A stretch of DNA of 64,000 bases, from assembly GCF_019649055.1 (NCBI RefSeq), contig NW_026570226.1, positions 2,728,001 through 2,792,000 on the forward strand. The letters run 5' to 3'. This stretch comes from Paramacrobiotus metropolitanus. Its lineage: Eukaryota > Tardigrada > Eutardigrada > Parachela > Macrobiotidae. This document shows positions 23,001 to 37,182 of this stretch, piece after piece (position 1 is the first letter of the stretch; each line of letters begins with the position of its first letter). The notes beneath the pieces are model-generated. The model worked only from the letters and a program-made list of their open reading frames with translations, searched no databases and had not been told where the DNA came from. The translations under genes were made by a program, and so were the position numbers.

Positions 23001-26000
23001 GAAATTGCTCCGAATCTGGGACGCACTAACTACGGTCTACATATCTGTGCGCAACCAGCAAATTAATAGAATTTTTTAACGGTATACAAACATCAAATTT
23101 CTTAACGTATGATTACCCCAGCGTTTTTAAGTAGCGTCGCTCAAATGCGCTTTTGTTGCTTCGATAACTTTTGCCAGATAGATCACATATAATTTTGGAG
23201 GTGGGAAAACTGGCAATCAATCAAACGTATTTGTATAAAATTTTATACAAATACGTTTGATACGTACTGATGATATAGACTATATACGTACTTATGATAA
23301 TTTACTGTAGGTACTTATACGTAGGTACAAATACGTACTTATGATATACTGTAGTTGTCACACTTCACTACTGACTTAGATTTACGGTACATGTATAGCT
23401 TTTGCAGTTAAGCATAATCCCACCAAATTGCATGCTTGCATTGTGTGTGTACAGAAACAATACTCTGTACTGCACATTTAGATTGCAGGTTACAGCGCGC
23501 ACAAAATACACTGAAATCTGTAGCTTTAAAGCGTAGTGACACCATTATACATACGACGTAAAAAGTGTCGATATCGCATCCGTTGGTATACGTATACCCA
23601 CACACCGATAAGTTGTTATTGGATGTTGTCACGCGAGATTCTGATTGGTTTCTAACATGTGCTCGTTGCCCTTGCGTGCTAGCCGAAATAACAAATCCTT
23701 TAATACGGCTCTGTGATTGACGCACATTTCGCTAAGTTTATGGCATCTTTTCAAATTGTCAACGGTTAAAAATATCGCCGTTCCGAAATCCTGAATTACG
23801 GACTATCTTTAATGGCGACAATGGAAATCTTATTTCCGGCTTAATTATATTACGCTATAGCCCATTCCGTAAAATTTTCTCACTATTCTAGTATTAAAAA
23901 GTACATTAACTTTTTTAAAACACTTTTTTAAAAATATTGATTTGGCATATGGCTAATAATCTGTATATTTCTTTAGCTATTACGTGATAATTTTTTAAAG
24001 CAAAATTGAACAGCATTGATTTTTCCATTTTTTTGGCAAGTTTTTTGAGGACGGGAGACCGCGCAATTATGCGATGATTGGCGCAATCTGTTTTGTAAAT
24101 CAGCACATAGCCATGGAAAGAGATCTTCCACGCATGACCGCACCAGGAATCCAAGCCTCGAATGTTTGGGCTAAATTTATATATGCAGCCACGAAGAATG
24201 AAGACTCTCCGGGGACGCTGTGAGCAGTGCCCGATTATGCCGGTGTAGTTGTGCCCCGAGAGTGAGGGCGTAGAGGAGAAAGATGCTGGCCGACGATAAG
24301 GCCATAGCCATGCGCTTCCTGTTGGCTATCCTTCACCGATTGTCGGATCAAGAATAGTCCGCCGCCACGGCAGATACAACCATTCTCTGGCCAAAGAGCA
24401 CAACACTCCATCTGCACTTCCGGCTGGCGCTTTGTTCTTTACAAACGGGGCTGAATGTCCCGCTTTCCTCACAATGTTTCCAAAAAATATCTCGCTTGAA
24501 ATTTACCACATTTTGCAAGTGAGTTTTTCTTATATCTGTATAACAGAAAGGTCACCATTTTAGTGTAAATATTAATTTGCGAAACAAATATCAATCGTAA
24601 ATTAAATTTTACTTTTGTAGTTTGTTCTCTATCACGGAAAAATTATGAGGATTTACTAAAAAATGTAAAGGTCACGCATCTGGTGTTTTAGAAGGGTTGT
24701 TGTTAACGCTCGTGATCGCGTAATGATCGGAGCGCGGGTGCGAGCATTGATTGCATCCCGCTGGCTGTGCAACTCAGCCGACAACGTAAATATGAGTTGA
24801 TTGCCCCTGGATAGGCTGAACATGAATGCGCAGATCAGCGCCCATGATGCCTGATGTGCCTCCTGGGATAGACAGGATTTTTCTCCATATCCGAAAAACA
24901 ACGCGCGCACTGCATACGGCTCTGCGGGCTGCGCGCACTTTGATCGGCAGCGATTTGCATAGACATTTTCTTTTCGTTCCACACCATAAATTTTGTCGAG
25001 GAGCCCATTGAAGAAATAATGATGAATATCCATTGCGCGTGTGTGTAATGTCCATGGCAGAATGGGATGGGAGACGGTTATTTAATGCTCAATGTGTAAT
25101 CGCTGTAGCCAAAAGAAATGATGCCAAAAAAACTGCGGCATAAGAAAAAGATTACGTCTACCGTTTATGTAACATTTTTTCCCAACCTCCAGCTCAAGCC
25201 TTTTGCCTTTTGTCGTTAACAATCCAAGAAAATATTAAAAATTATTTAAACTGAATTTATAAGATAGTTGGAAAGGTAAAGACAACTAAAGCAAAACTGC
25301 AAACGGAATGGGTGAAAATACGGAATATGTAAAATTCGTCAAACATTATTTGTTAGGCATTCTTACATTTACTTAAAGAACTCGATGAAAAATCACAAAT
25401 ACATACTAGGTCTTATTTACAAACCGGAGAAGCTAATTTATCAATACTCGGAAACGAAGTCGGCGTTTTCCGGTTTCATGTAATCAAAGTTTACAGTTTT
25501 CTTAGCATGTTAATAGTGTGCATTAAAAGCTTTTTCTAAGAATATCTCAAGGTCGCCGCAGTTTTTCTGACCGCGTCCCTGGTAACGGAAATGCGACATC
25601 ATTGTTACATTACTCAAATGCGGCGCACATTTATCCCGAATTACACCATTATTCAACGGGTGTAATTATGATAAGAGCATCATTTTCGACGCTTTCAAAT
25701 CACGTTTCCATCGAACCGGCAAAACTAATCCCTTTTTTGTATATTCTCGACATTACAAAAACGCCATGACGCAGACAACAATCAATAGCCCTTTCACCAC
25801 CCGGCACACGTGGAGAAAAGGTGAAGGTCATCGCTTCAGAAGTGCAGTTACATGCAAGTGTCAAACCGGCAATCACCGCGCGCGCGTACATCCGTACTCG
25901 CGGCTGACAATGTGCCGGTTGTTGATTTATGTCCCCTCATTTACACTTTTACAGCCCTACACGAGCGCTGATTGCGTAAAAAAAAGAACGCGGGTGCGAT

Positions 26001-29000
26001 GTTAGAAATAACAGGCGGAAAACAACGCCCCGAAGAATGTGTCAGCCGAGATGATTTAGTTGGGCAACGTTATGTTCGATGCGTTGTGTTATACAGTGGA
26101 TATATCGCATCAGTGTGTGATTCGGTAGGGGCAACGATACGGGAAATGATATGCTAGTGATTAATGGATTGTTTTTCTTGGAAGACGATCCGCGGATGAT
26201 GGAGAGTTACACACGTGGAGGCAGCGTTATAAATGAGAGTGTTGTTACGTGAAGCCATTACCCAGCGAATACGCAGACGGCAAATATTCACAGGATAATT
26301 AAGATTGTTATAATACTCTCACGTCTGCTGGCTGTATAATTATTAAAGAACTATCTAACTACCACGACATTAAAAATAATTGGTCAAAAATAATGTTCTC
26401 CTATTTATTAATTTTAGCTTTTGGGTTCACTGACAATTACGTTTTGGTAAATTCGTGATTTAATAATCAATAACATTTGCAGTCTTATATTTTTAGATTA
26501 CGAAACAATTATCAGTGAAAATAAAATTTAGGCAAGGGCAAAACACGCCTGAATAAGTATTAAAAACGATTATGGAAACATAATCTGCAAAGCCAAATGC
26601 GAAACAAATATGCGATTTATCCTCGATTGACAATAATCCAGAATGCCGATTATAATATCGCACTTTACCGAATGAAAACTTAAACGTGTGTCATACCACG
26701 GCGAATGAACTGGCAAAGAGGGCGAGCGATTTTTACGCGATTTATAATGTATTTAAATGGACATTAAGCTTTTCACTGATGACTTTTGTGTCCACACTAA
26801 AGATCGATTTCCAATAAACCCATCACAACGATGAAGAATAACCGTCTATCGTAACCGCCAAAACTATCACGATCTTAATAAATTTTCCTTGAAAACCACG
26901 TCATCGCCTGGATCTGGAGTAACGCCGGCCAAGAATGGGGCGGGCGCGTGCATTGCTCTTTAACCGGAACAATCGTAAAATGGCGTCGGCTTACAAGTGA
27001 AAAAAATTACATTTATATTTACATATTTATTTCAACTGATAAAGCATATTTCGTTAAGTAAATATTTTTTTAAATAGATGATGAAACATGTATTAAATTA
27101 TTGCACAATATTAATACATTACTGGAAAACTTAAATTTCTTTTAACCAGTACTTATCTGAACCGTTAAAGCAAACAGAAACTGGCACCTTCAAAAAGCAA
27201 CATAATAAATTGTCACATATATCACAACGAATTCTAGTGTTCCTAAAAAAACTGAGAGAAATTTGTTAAGAAACTTCAGCGGCGATCACGCTCAAGTGGC
27301 ATCGATTATCGAGCCGCCACGATCGTTACACCCATTGTCAGCATGCCGGACGCTTTTGTCCTCGCAGCGAGCGCATCACCGGCACATCTCAATATGTTGC
27401 ATATATCGCCATTTCTCGATATCAGAGATTTCTCCGTTTTCTTAACGTTGGCACGACAGTGGATAATCAGTAGTGGCTCATTTCCGCCCGCTAGCCGGAA
27501 ATGATCGACGGTGGCCGGGGTGGCCCGGCACAGCCAGCTGGAGGAAGGAAGTTGTTGCGTTAACCCCACAATAAATACGCGCCCACCCCGGTGTTGGCGT
27601 GAGATGTACGGCGAAAAGTATCACTACACGATTGGTGTGAGTAAATATTTACCGAATGTCTATACACACTGATGGTGTTGGTCAATTATAGGCGCGCCTG
27701 TTACCAGCAGCTGGTCAGTCGCTGGCGTAAATTGCCCATCAAGTATTTATTGGCACTCGGTGCGCGTGTGTGTCGGTATTAAGGGAAAGAACAGTACGGA
27801 AAGGGATAATGCAATATTATATCGCCTGGCGCGTGAAGAGGGATAGAGAAGCGACCCAGTACTCGGACGTGTCGAGTGGGGGGACGATGTGCTCTTCTGC
27901 CGGCGGATAATTGGTCTTGGTCTTGTGATCGTGAGCAGACGATACTCGGTGGATTATTTATGGAGAAGAGGGGAGAATTGGTGCACGCGCGTACCCGGTC
28001 GATCGGGAGTGAAAAAGGGATAAACCTTGGGATTCGTCAGACGCTGGGCTCACGGAACAAGTGACCGGAAGTAAAGGATTTTGGATACTTTCTAGGTCCT
28101 TTAAATATGGGATTATTGCGTAACGAACGAAGCCGATAAGAATTGGAGAATGTTGCGAAAACAGGGAGAAAACCACTTTAAAAAACAGAAATTGCCAGAT
28201 AAATTTAGTGGGTTGTTCCGTATTTTTATTTTGATAGTTCGAGCAATATTACGCTCTAGAGAATACAATTATTAAAAACTGAATTAAAATTTGAAAACAT
28301 AGCTGCAATTTGTTAATTTTTAATTTTATCGAATAATTTTTATTATTGTTATTCTTATTTGTATTACCAAATAATAATTTTGAAATTTTATTAATGATTA
28401 ATTATTAAATACATGTGCTGCTTATAGGAAAAGCAGAAAATATTCCCACCAACGCGTCTGCTACGGGGGTGTATAAAAGCGCGCATGTAATGGACGCTGG
28501 CAGTGCAATTACGCACACAGAGCGCCACTCAAACTGACAGGCATTGAATGCCACATCCAACCTGCGCAGAGGGCACGGGCAACGAATTGATGGAGATTCC
28601 GGCCGAATTCAGTCGGAAAAACACACAGACTGCCAGTGCGCTGCCGGCCCCGAGTGTCCCTGTAAGGCGGAGTGAGTAGTGCCCCTCTAATTGACGTCAC
28701 CGCTGTGATCACCATTTGGCAACATACAGCAGCCACACCGACATATCACCGAAAGGTACCACCACGGCACGCAACTACATCCTTCATATGCACCTTGCAT
28801 AGGACAGGAAACGGAAGGAATCCGCGCTCTGCTCCTGCCGCTGTAATTATCATTCCTCCTGACCACATATGGCGCGCGCACCCGATTAACTTGGCACTGG
28901 TTCCCAGCATACACAGAGCGTGAGAACAATCAGCCGCGCGCGCTCTGGCTAATGCAGTTGCCGTGTGCGCGGAGAGATGACGCATGTGGCGGTCCAATTG

Positions 29001-32000
29001 CCAAGCGGTCAGGCGTAGACACGCGGTCCATCATTCTCGACTCCATTGTCAGTATGTTTGTGTGCAAGTGATGTACGTAATGCGGGAGAGAAAAAAATAT
29101 ATCCGATTTCCCCGTTTCGTTGAATGGGGAAATATGGCCGCGGCTCGGGTAATTATGGTGGGATGGGACGAAAGCGATGAGATTGCGCCCGGCTTTTGCC
29201 ACTTGAAAGCGCTTTCTTAAAGACGCATTACAGGTCATGCGCTCAATATCGCCCTAATTGAAATCCGCTGAATTATACGCCCCATAAAAATTCTCCCAGA
29301 GAATCGTGGATGATTTATTTTAATTTATTACGCATCAATCACGCACCACAAATTATGACTGGTCAACTATTAAACAAAATGTTTAATAAAATAAAAATAT
29401 TAAAACCAACACATGATTTTTATATTGTGTTAATTGTAATAAATACGGTATTACAAAACATTTTTTTTTATTTCACAATTTTGGAAAACAATAGTTCACA
29501 TTCACTATTTATGTTTTTTTAAACTGGCTGACTCTTTTTATATTGTAGCCGGAAAAGGTGTATTTGTGGCTCGGAAATCGAAGATGAAACGTTCTTCACC
29601 CCACGATTATGGCGTCATGCGGTATTTTACGACAATATAGCATCGCCAACAAACAAATCAATACTTTATCGCACGCAGCGAAAGGTTAAATTTACTGTAA
29701 CGGTAATCTGGGGACTCCACCACAGAATGCCATATAATGAAGTAGATGCGATTTTCTTCATTGTTTTCAATTTATTTTTATCCATCTGCTCCTGCACTTC
29801 CGGTAAGGGTAAAAGCGGTTTGCGTTATAACAAGCTACAGCTGCTGTTGCTTAAAAGACACGGCGTGATATCGATTCACACTGGTGGCTGATGAAGGTCC
29901 TACATCATTAGGCACTTCCCGCTCATTATCCATGTTCTCCAATTTCAAGAGCACCGCGCGTTATATTCCCCCGTAGATATACACGCACATTGCAGCCGGC
30001 ATAAATTCGCTAATGTATAGTGTATATCTTGGCGACCAGTGCGCCGTTAGATTCTGTATAAATTGTACGTCACTTACACATCTCCTCGCCCAAATACCAG
30101 ATCTCCTCGCTGAAGACATCCACCATGGCCGTGGGCACGCAGACGGCCACCACCAGCAGATCGGCGATGCTCAGATTTCTGCACATGCAACAACAAGAGG
30201 AGAAAACATATCAGTGTTATATACCAGACAGAAAATGTCGCTGCGATTTAAAACCGGGCCCGCAGGTCGCGTGTGCCGGGAAGGGGGGATTAAATGGGCC
30301 CTTCATCATATCGCGTAGCGCATAATACTTTGATTAGCCGCAGCATTGACCTTTCCCGCAAATGGCGGGTGCAGCGGGGTTTCGGGAAGTCGCGAAGCCC
30401 GCCGGGAAAAAATCGGCAGAACGGTTCAGGATGATGGATTTATGGGCATTTTTATTTTACCTAATGATGAACCGTCTTAAAAATAAAATAATGTTATGGG
30501 AATATTTTTCGTTTTTTAGTTAAGCTTTAAGGTTTTTTAAGCAGCTCTATGTTATTAAATTATTGAAATTATCTATGACATTGCCAATCCCCAGTTTGCT
30601 CTGCAATAAACATTTTTTTTAAAAAGCTTCTCACTTTTTGATTCATAAAAATTGTTTAAAAACACATTAGCTACAACAAAACACATTTATAAATATGACA
30701 ATTATTTTTGCAGGGAAGACTGCATATTCATCGGAAGTTGGTTAAAATTTTTTAATGACAATTTCTCTATATAAATATTCTGATAAATGTCGACATTTTC
30801 TACAAAGTAACAGTTAAAGCACATCCGGAATTCGCTGCCTTGCCAGGCATTGAAATAGCGTCAATTCACACTGAAAGGCAATAACATAAGTGACAAAAGT
30901 GATTTGCTGTTATTTCGAAAAGCCGGTCGGCCCTGGCTATATGGCTGCCGTGCTGGATGTTTTAAGTTTAAGGCGTTGATAATTGAATAACCCCTTTGGC
31001 ATTGGAGTATTCTCTTCGCCTAATGCACTACATGCAACCCGGGCCTATTCTTTTGGCCGGTGGAAATCAGCATGGCGGAACTTAGCTGTCGCTCCTCTGT
31101 ACACAGGCAGGATAGTGTGTTTTTTCGACTACATGACAACTAAAAATAAAGCCGCGACTAGTGATAGATGGATGCCGGCCGATTGGCACAGGAGCGCCCG
31201 GCAAATTTGAAGGATCTCTCATCTTTAAGTGAAAAGATTGAGCTAGTTAGGTTCATTAAGGGATACGAGTGGTATTTATAAATAAAGCCACCGCGACAAC
31301 TAAACCGGCAAAATTGGCCCGCAAGGAATGTTGGCCCAATGATAGCCACAACACCGATTAAATGCTCCGTCAATAATTTATTGTATGCGCTTGATCTTCA
31401 ACATTGCATCCATAATTTAATTGAAATCGAAATCTCTATTGCATTATTATAATATTAAATTTGTTAAAAGAATTTTTGCAATAAAATTTTAGTAATGTCG
31501 TAGTACGTTTTTACTAAGCCGGATTTTTTTTAAAAATATAAACCAGTTCCTTATGCAAATTCTCTGATAGAGGCTTCTACAGAGTATATTAATCTTTTAG
31601 TTGAAAGAGTGAAGATTGGCAAAAAAAACCTGTTGTAATAGTGATTCCTGAGATTTAAAAATTTCTTAACTACAAAGAAAATCCATTCGTAAGATAATTT
31701 ATGGGGATTGTTTGAGCAGTGTTTCCGGCCACACTTTCCCGTAAGAAAGCAGGACAACGGCGCCTGCATTTTATGCCATTGGGTGTTATCAAAATCTCCA
31801 TTGAAATCCGGGATATTTCCGTTCGTATGAAATGCGCATACATTCACTTCCCCCACATAAAAGACATTATGCAGCAAGGGGCACTTACGCTAAGAAAATA
31901 TGGAAGATATTATCCCGCATATCTTTATAGGCGGCCACCACGTAGCACACCAACAGATTCCCAATGACCCCGACAATAAAGATCCCGGCATACAGGACCG

Positions 32001-32130
32001 TGGCAATACTGGCAATGAGATAATAATGCGGGTACATCTCCCCTGAATGCTCCACCGTCTCATTATCATTCGGCGTTGTGCTGGCATTAGTTAAATTAAC
32101 CATCATACTTCCGTTGACCGGCGCCGCCAT
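20062..32130 (-). CDS. Peptide-receptor-like rhodopsin GPCR, five exons, 414 aa
   Basis: Exons (minus): 32130-31889 (ATG; NGS, NLT and NAS glycosylation sites; TM1 with GNLLVCYVV), 30178-30078 (TM2, NLSIADLLVV), 22804-22592 (TM3 and TM4), 21933-21683 (TM5) and 20499-20062 (TM6, TM7, tail, TAA). All junctions are GT-AG and phase-compatible, and joining exons 2 and 3 restores the conserved TM3 cysteine. Motifs: VLTILAISFERFLAIIYPLK at the TM3/loop-2 border (ERF for DRY), FFVCLLPF in TM6, NSACNPVVLYF in TM7, then CC that may be palmitoylated. These features fit neuropeptide receptors of the TRH/ghrelin/neuromedin type, but no specific ligand is claimed. The tail is serine-rich, suiting phosphorylation. 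The intron between TM2 and TM3 is 7.3 kb. Confidence 0.88.
23220..23261. repeat. 42-bp perfect palindrome
   Basis: Each half is 21 bases, starting ATCAAACGTATTTGTATAAA, with no spacer. It is followed by TACGTACTTATGATA-type short repeats to about 23350. Confidence 0.95.
28472..28479 (+). promoter_or_regulatory. Candidate TATA box (TATAAAAG)
   Basis: TATAAAAG followed by GC-rich sequence inside the large GPCR intron, on the opposite strand to the gene. It could drive an antisense or nested transcript, but no downstream coding frame is recognisable, so it may be chance. Confidence 0.25.
30179..31888 (-). other. First intron of the peptide-receptor-like GPCR
   Basis: 1.7-kb intron between the TM1 and TM2 exons, AT-rich. 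Nothing else recognised. Confidence 0.6.
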
Positions 32131-32184
32131 ATCCGTCGGCGCCCCGATTTCCCTTTGGACCACACGCGGATCCCGGTGTATATC

Positions 32185-32203
32185 TGTGTGTGTGTGTGTG
32201 TGT
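32185..32203 (+). repeat. TG microsatellite
   Basis: Run of alternating T and G about 55 bp upstream of the start codon of the peptide-receptor-like GPCR. Confidence 0.85.
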
Positions 32204-35200
32204 CAGGGCAAAAAGGCCAATCAAATCACCAACAGCAACATCATAATCATGGATAAATATTTACAGGTCATTGTGGGAATTTGTAGCCGATCAGGCGTAG
32301 GCAACCGGGGAAGAGACGCATCGTGTTATAGACGCACACATAGATCAGGTTGAGCCGTAAATGCCGGTCGGGCTATGCGTGCGCACTGTGCAACGGGGAT
32401 TATTGGCTGGCTTTAGGCGATCAGTGGGGAAAGCGGGACGCGGAAATGCCGGTTGTATTGCACGCGCGCTGCAATTCACGCTGATTTTTGCCTTACCGTA
32501 AAATACTACGGGAAATGATGTATCAAACATACAGCAGAGTGGGTATACAATCGGCATATTTCCGCGTACACGTACACTGTAAATTATTTGTGAAATGCGC
32601 AGTATACATGCTGGTGGGGCGTGATTTTTATTACGCTAGAAAAGACTGTAGCCGACCGGAAATGCCTTAATCGACTCAACCCGGTGGCAGCGATGTAAGT
32701 ACAGCAAAGGGAGCAGTGCGTGTTTTGTATACGGCAGCGCACTATGCGTTCATTGCGATGCCGGTTCCGTACGTTTGTTGGATAATGTGGTTGACGTCCA
32801 GTCGCACTTGACGCCGTGGCTGCAGGGAAGCTTTTGCATCAATGGAGCGTCTATTGCACAAACATGTATACAGCGGAAGTGTGTGTACGATACACCGAAG
32901 AAGTCATGTCAGTCTCCGCTACGCACAATTTTATAAGAATATGGACTTAAGAAATTTGAGATGTACATCGATAAAACAGTGTCCATTTACACGCATATTG
33001 ATTTTTGTAATAAAAATGAGCTTAACCACACATGTTGAATGGCGTATGACAAGGGAAAATTAAGAGCTGGTCTTTACAAATAGGTACTTACTACATATTG
33101 CAGTATTGCCGTGGCATTTATCGGGAAATAATCTTGTTACCGCATTTAAACAAGAATAGTAATGCGGTAAATTCCATCACCTGGAACAAAGTGATGTGAA
33201 TCAGAATAAAACTGTTCTACGCCTGTGATTTTTAAAAATGACGCCTACCGGGCTGCCAATGAGCCTGCATACAGATACTGTACATCAAAAGGGTGATCTT
33301 GCACTGTTCACGCGGCAACTTGACCGTCTCCAGCGTCGATGCGAGGGAAATAGAATCCGTCAATTTGGTCTTCCGCACCGGTGGAACGAAGGTGTTCGCA
33401 ATATACAGTATACATACAGGGGATTCGGGAATTTTACCTACTACATTGGTGAATTTTATAAATCTGGGCGGTGCGTTAAAAGGTTCCCAAAAATATTTTG
33501 CTGCTTTATGCCGCTGTAAAGACTCATCAAAACTGACTGCGCAAATGTGCGCAAGGTTAAGCAGTTATCAATCTTCGCTGTAGATTTTCTTTGGACTGAT
33601 CAGTTTTCCTGTGCGACCTGCTTCTTACCTTCCCCAGAAAACGCTCTAAAGTATATGAATCAGCAATAGTATGATTTCGTGAGCAATTCCAAGCACATTG
33701 AATGCGATATCACTGCAAAGTAAATCTTGTATTATAGTGGTTTAACTGGTTCACTGGAAGTTGAACTTAGACATGTTTCGAATAGTAAAAATGGATAATC
33801 ACCACGCGTGCAGTAAGAATACGTCAAACATTTACACAGATACAGACCTCGTCTGTTCCTTTCAATTTGTAATCATATCTTCCTGATCATTTTGCTAAAG
33901 GACGGTCAAGCATTCGGACTGGTTTGTAATTCTAAGCGCCTTTTTCAGGGGTTTTACTGACTCCAGGAGTGGAGATGTCGTTGAAGGATTGTTACGGGAC
34001 AATAAAGTGTGCTGCCACTGTCAGACCATCATCCCCACCAGTTACAACAAATCCAAATCTGGTTTTTAGACATCGACGCGACGGCGCTTTACACGAATCG
34101 GTAAGTGGAAGGGAATTTTCGCCACCAGCGGCCTAATCGTCTCACTGTACTGCCCCCAACTCTCCATGGTCTGCCACCACGAAATGTCGATTGTACAATT
34201 ATTTTCCCACGGGAGGAAGGCGGTAGGTGGTGTTGGCGTTCCACTAGTACGGCATGGTCTGCCAGCATTTCGGTCACCGCTGTGATATTGTATGGTTGTT
34301 ATGAGATGCACCACTCCTGCCTATTAAGTCGGGGAAAAAGGATGCAGCAGAACTTCGGTAGGAAGTCCTGCAGCCGCTAGAACCTTCCACTGTAGTCTTA
34401 ATGTGTGCGTTATACCCGCTGCTCGATAATAATAGTCGATATTCTACAAAGCATGTGCAATACCGGACAGGAAAAATGGCAAATGCAGCGTCCGGACGTA
34501 CTCTGGCGCAAATTCGTCCAGCCGCTACAGTATGTACTTGTATTAATAGTTTTAGCCTGGAAGGCTATTTAAAATGCGATGCAGAATACTTTTTCCGAAA
34601 ATTTTAGATTCGTTGTAACCTGGGTGCATTTATGTGGCGTGCTACATTCTGCAAGTTTTGCAAGACGTCACTGCAACGTTGTCACGTTGGACACTGGAGA
34701 TAAAACACCGGACGGCCGCATTCACTTGTCATCCCTGCCGTCGACGGCTCGTTGACGTAATTAAAAAATGAATTCGTCATGCGATTTCACTAAAAACGAG
34801 CGTGTTGAACGCTTGCACCAATTTTGCTGCTGAATTGCAACGAATGTTTTGAACGAGTGCTGGAAATTTATGAGAAATTTAATCTTTGCGCAATGATTCC
34901 AGTCACATGCACAATCCCTAAGAAGGTCAAAACCTCAAAAACTACCATAGTGCAGCTGTTCCAGTAAAACTTCTATAGACAACGTTGCCTTAGAAAAGCT
35001 GAAATCTTCTCAAACCGGAAATAACAAACGTTTCGTGCTTACGGCTGACCTAATTTTTCTTTTTTAATTTCGTTAAAGTTTAATGTTCTGTTTATTGTTA
35101 GGTGCTTAAGGTCATATGCCGAACTTGGAAAAAGATTGTTTTGAAAGAATTTAGGGATGCACATGGCGTATACCAAAACAGGGTCTCTAATAATGAACGT

Positions 35201-36505
35201 CCGCGGAGTGACACAAATTTCTGCCGCAGAAGCAGGTTTTATCACTAGCTGCGCTAATTTTACCACTTGTAATCAGAAAGTACTGTATTTCTGCATACCA
35301 AGCATAGTATTCCTATCCATTGCCGCTCTACAGTAGTATAGTCTACTGGCGTATTAGTATAGTCTACGCCAGTAGCCTAGAGCGACAATGTCCCATCTTG
35401 AAGCAAGCTTGATCGGGTTTGAAAAAGAACAAGTAAAGTATTTGTATCTCAAAATAAAATTTTTAAAATAGCGAATGTTTTGAGACGTTTCAATAAGAGG
35501 AGGAACTGTGCGTTGCAGCTGTTGCGTTATTAAGATCCAACAAAGTGGAAGATACCTGCACGGGACTGGACATGCCGGCTTGGATTATGGCCTTTGTTTG
35601 GACGGGATAATTGCGGGCTCAGATGTACGATTACCTGGCATAGCAGCCAACGTTTAAGAAACGGCACGCATGTTTTTGAGCATCATATTTTCTGGACCGT
35701 GTGATTATTATTTCCAATTGGATTTACTGGGGTTTGCAAATTCCAGCGAAGCAGATTAGCGGAAACTGGGTGTAGAAGACTTCTGCTCGCGCCTGATGAA
35801 CTGACATACAGCATGACTTGCAACATTAACCTGCAAGGGTCATCACAGCTGGAATTTGCAATTTCTCTGAAATTTCAGTTAAAAATTAACCAATTAGATA
35901 CGCGCGTTTTCCCTCGTATAGCATGCCTACGGCAAGTTGCGCGTGGGGAGTGCGTAGCTCTTGTTTTTAGGAGCCATTATCAAGTGCTTATTAAGAAAAA
36001 GATCAGTACTCCGCGCAGCCTCCCCACAGTCTGGAGATCTCTCTTACCAAAAACTTTTATAATTATAAAAATCTGATACGACAGTTAGATCTGCCGTGGT
36101 CCAGAACTGCGTCACAGGACTTTTGCTTTTGAATACGTGCGATCAGAATCGTGCCCGCACGATGCATGCTGACCTTAAACTTGGAAAAATTTTGCCTGAA
36201 TACAATACGTAACATAAATTATTAAATACGCAATTTAGAAGGAATAAATTGAACTTATTTTCGTACACTACCAACCACAAAATTAAGATAACTTGTCGAT
36301 TTTCGTTGTCCGCATAATTGTAAAACAATAGAAATGGTAGGTCTTAACCATACAAACAGTGCGTTACAACTCACAAATAAATATTGTAAGTTTATCTGGT
36401 TGTTTGATTTGGTAGGACCACTCTTATAAGCAACTGCCTGAAGCAAAAAGCCGCATTTATGTTATTTTAAGGTGAGTGAGTGACCGAGATACCATTACTG
36501 ACCAG
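32204..36505. other. Gene-poor region upstream of the GPCR and left of the retrotransposon
   Basis: Holds the second copy of the hairpin element. Two short frames have somewhat coding-like composition: plus strand about 33300-33420 and minus strand 34066-34250. Neither shows a domain or clean exon borders. The first few hundred bases should include the promoter of the peptide-receptor-like GPCR. Confidence 0.35.
35318..35390. repeat. Hairpin MITE-like element, copy 2
   Basis: Diverged relative of 6563-6640 sharing TGCCGCTCTACAGTAGTATA. Inner arms are CTACTGGCGTA and its complement; outer arms CATTG(C)CGCTCTA and TAGAGCG(A)CAATG. Confidence 0.7.
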
Positions 36506-36799
36506 TGTTAGGAGGTTGGTGCTGCCTTATAGATAGGCAGAGTCGCGCCACTTCCGTTGCACTTTTGTGCACTTGCACGTGCGAGTTGTTTTTTTGGCTT
36601 TACCGATCTGCGATCGGTTGCTCATTGACTTTAGATCCGCGCTGCCAGAATTTACATTCTGACAGCTTGATGGTTTTGCGCATGAGATTTGTGTTCTGGG
36701 CATTGTGCCTTTATTCATTTTCTTCGAAAATTAATAAACGATCGTTTGTGGCTGGCGTTTGTTCTGTTTTTCCTTAGCAGCGTGAGCGCCACGCTGACA
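36506..36799 (+). repeat. 5' long terminal repeat
   Basis: Starts TGTTAGGAGGTTGG and ends CACGCTGACA. It contains an AATAAA signal at 36733-36738. By eye it is roughly 90 percent identical to the 3' copy, with several substitutions and small indels. Confidence 0.92.
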
Positions 36800-36817
36800 T
36801 GGTGGAGATGCAATAAG
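36800..36817 (+). promoter_or_regulatory. Putative tRNA primer-binding site
   Basis: TGGTGGAGATGCAATAAG directly follows the 5' LTR and starts with the TGG expected to pair with a tRNA CCA end. I could not name the tRNA from sequence alone. Confidence 0.6.
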
Positions 36818-37182
36818 ATTCCCGTATCCCTTCATTTTTCGATTTAATTTATTTGGCGCGTAGTCAATAGCGCGCATCAGCGGAATTCTCCGTATTGGCC
36901 ATTCAGTCTGCCTTCAGCCTACAGCGAAGCGTGGACGTTAGCCATACGCAAGCGACGAGGAAGTCCTAACATCAGCAGCCCGACAACGCGGAGCTCCTGA
37001 GCCGATTTCCCGTCAACATCGCATCGAATCCGTCTCCTCTACATACCGGAGGGAAGCCCCGACAACAGGCGAGCTTCCTAGCGGGAACAGGAGCGGGAAA
37101 AGGAAGTCTGCGTCCGGACGTCAATTTCGGAAGCAAGCAAGCAAGCGTCGACCGCATCAGCTACAGTCACGTCAGCTAGCAG

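Larger units (their letters stand above)
22805..30077 (-). other. 7.3-kb intron of the peptide-receptor-like GPCR
   Basis: Large intron between the TM2 and TM3 exons. It contains a 42-bp perfect palindrome (23220-23261), many short direct repeats around TACGTACTTATGATA, and a TATA-like element at 28472. Scattered short frames show no domain, so I call no nested gene. Confidence 0.6.

Noticed and set aside
28509-29238. Several 60-100-codon frames downstream of the TATA-like element
   Set aside because: Overlapping frames on both strands without domain or splice signals.
33238-33583. Overlapping plus-strand frames of about 95 codons
   Set aside because: One frame has a short coding-like stretch, but the borders are unclear and no family is recognised; not enough to call a gene.
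34066-34314. 82-codon minus-strand frame ending PFHLPIRVKRRRVDV
   Set aside because: A competing frame on the same strand is equally plausible and no upstream exon was found.
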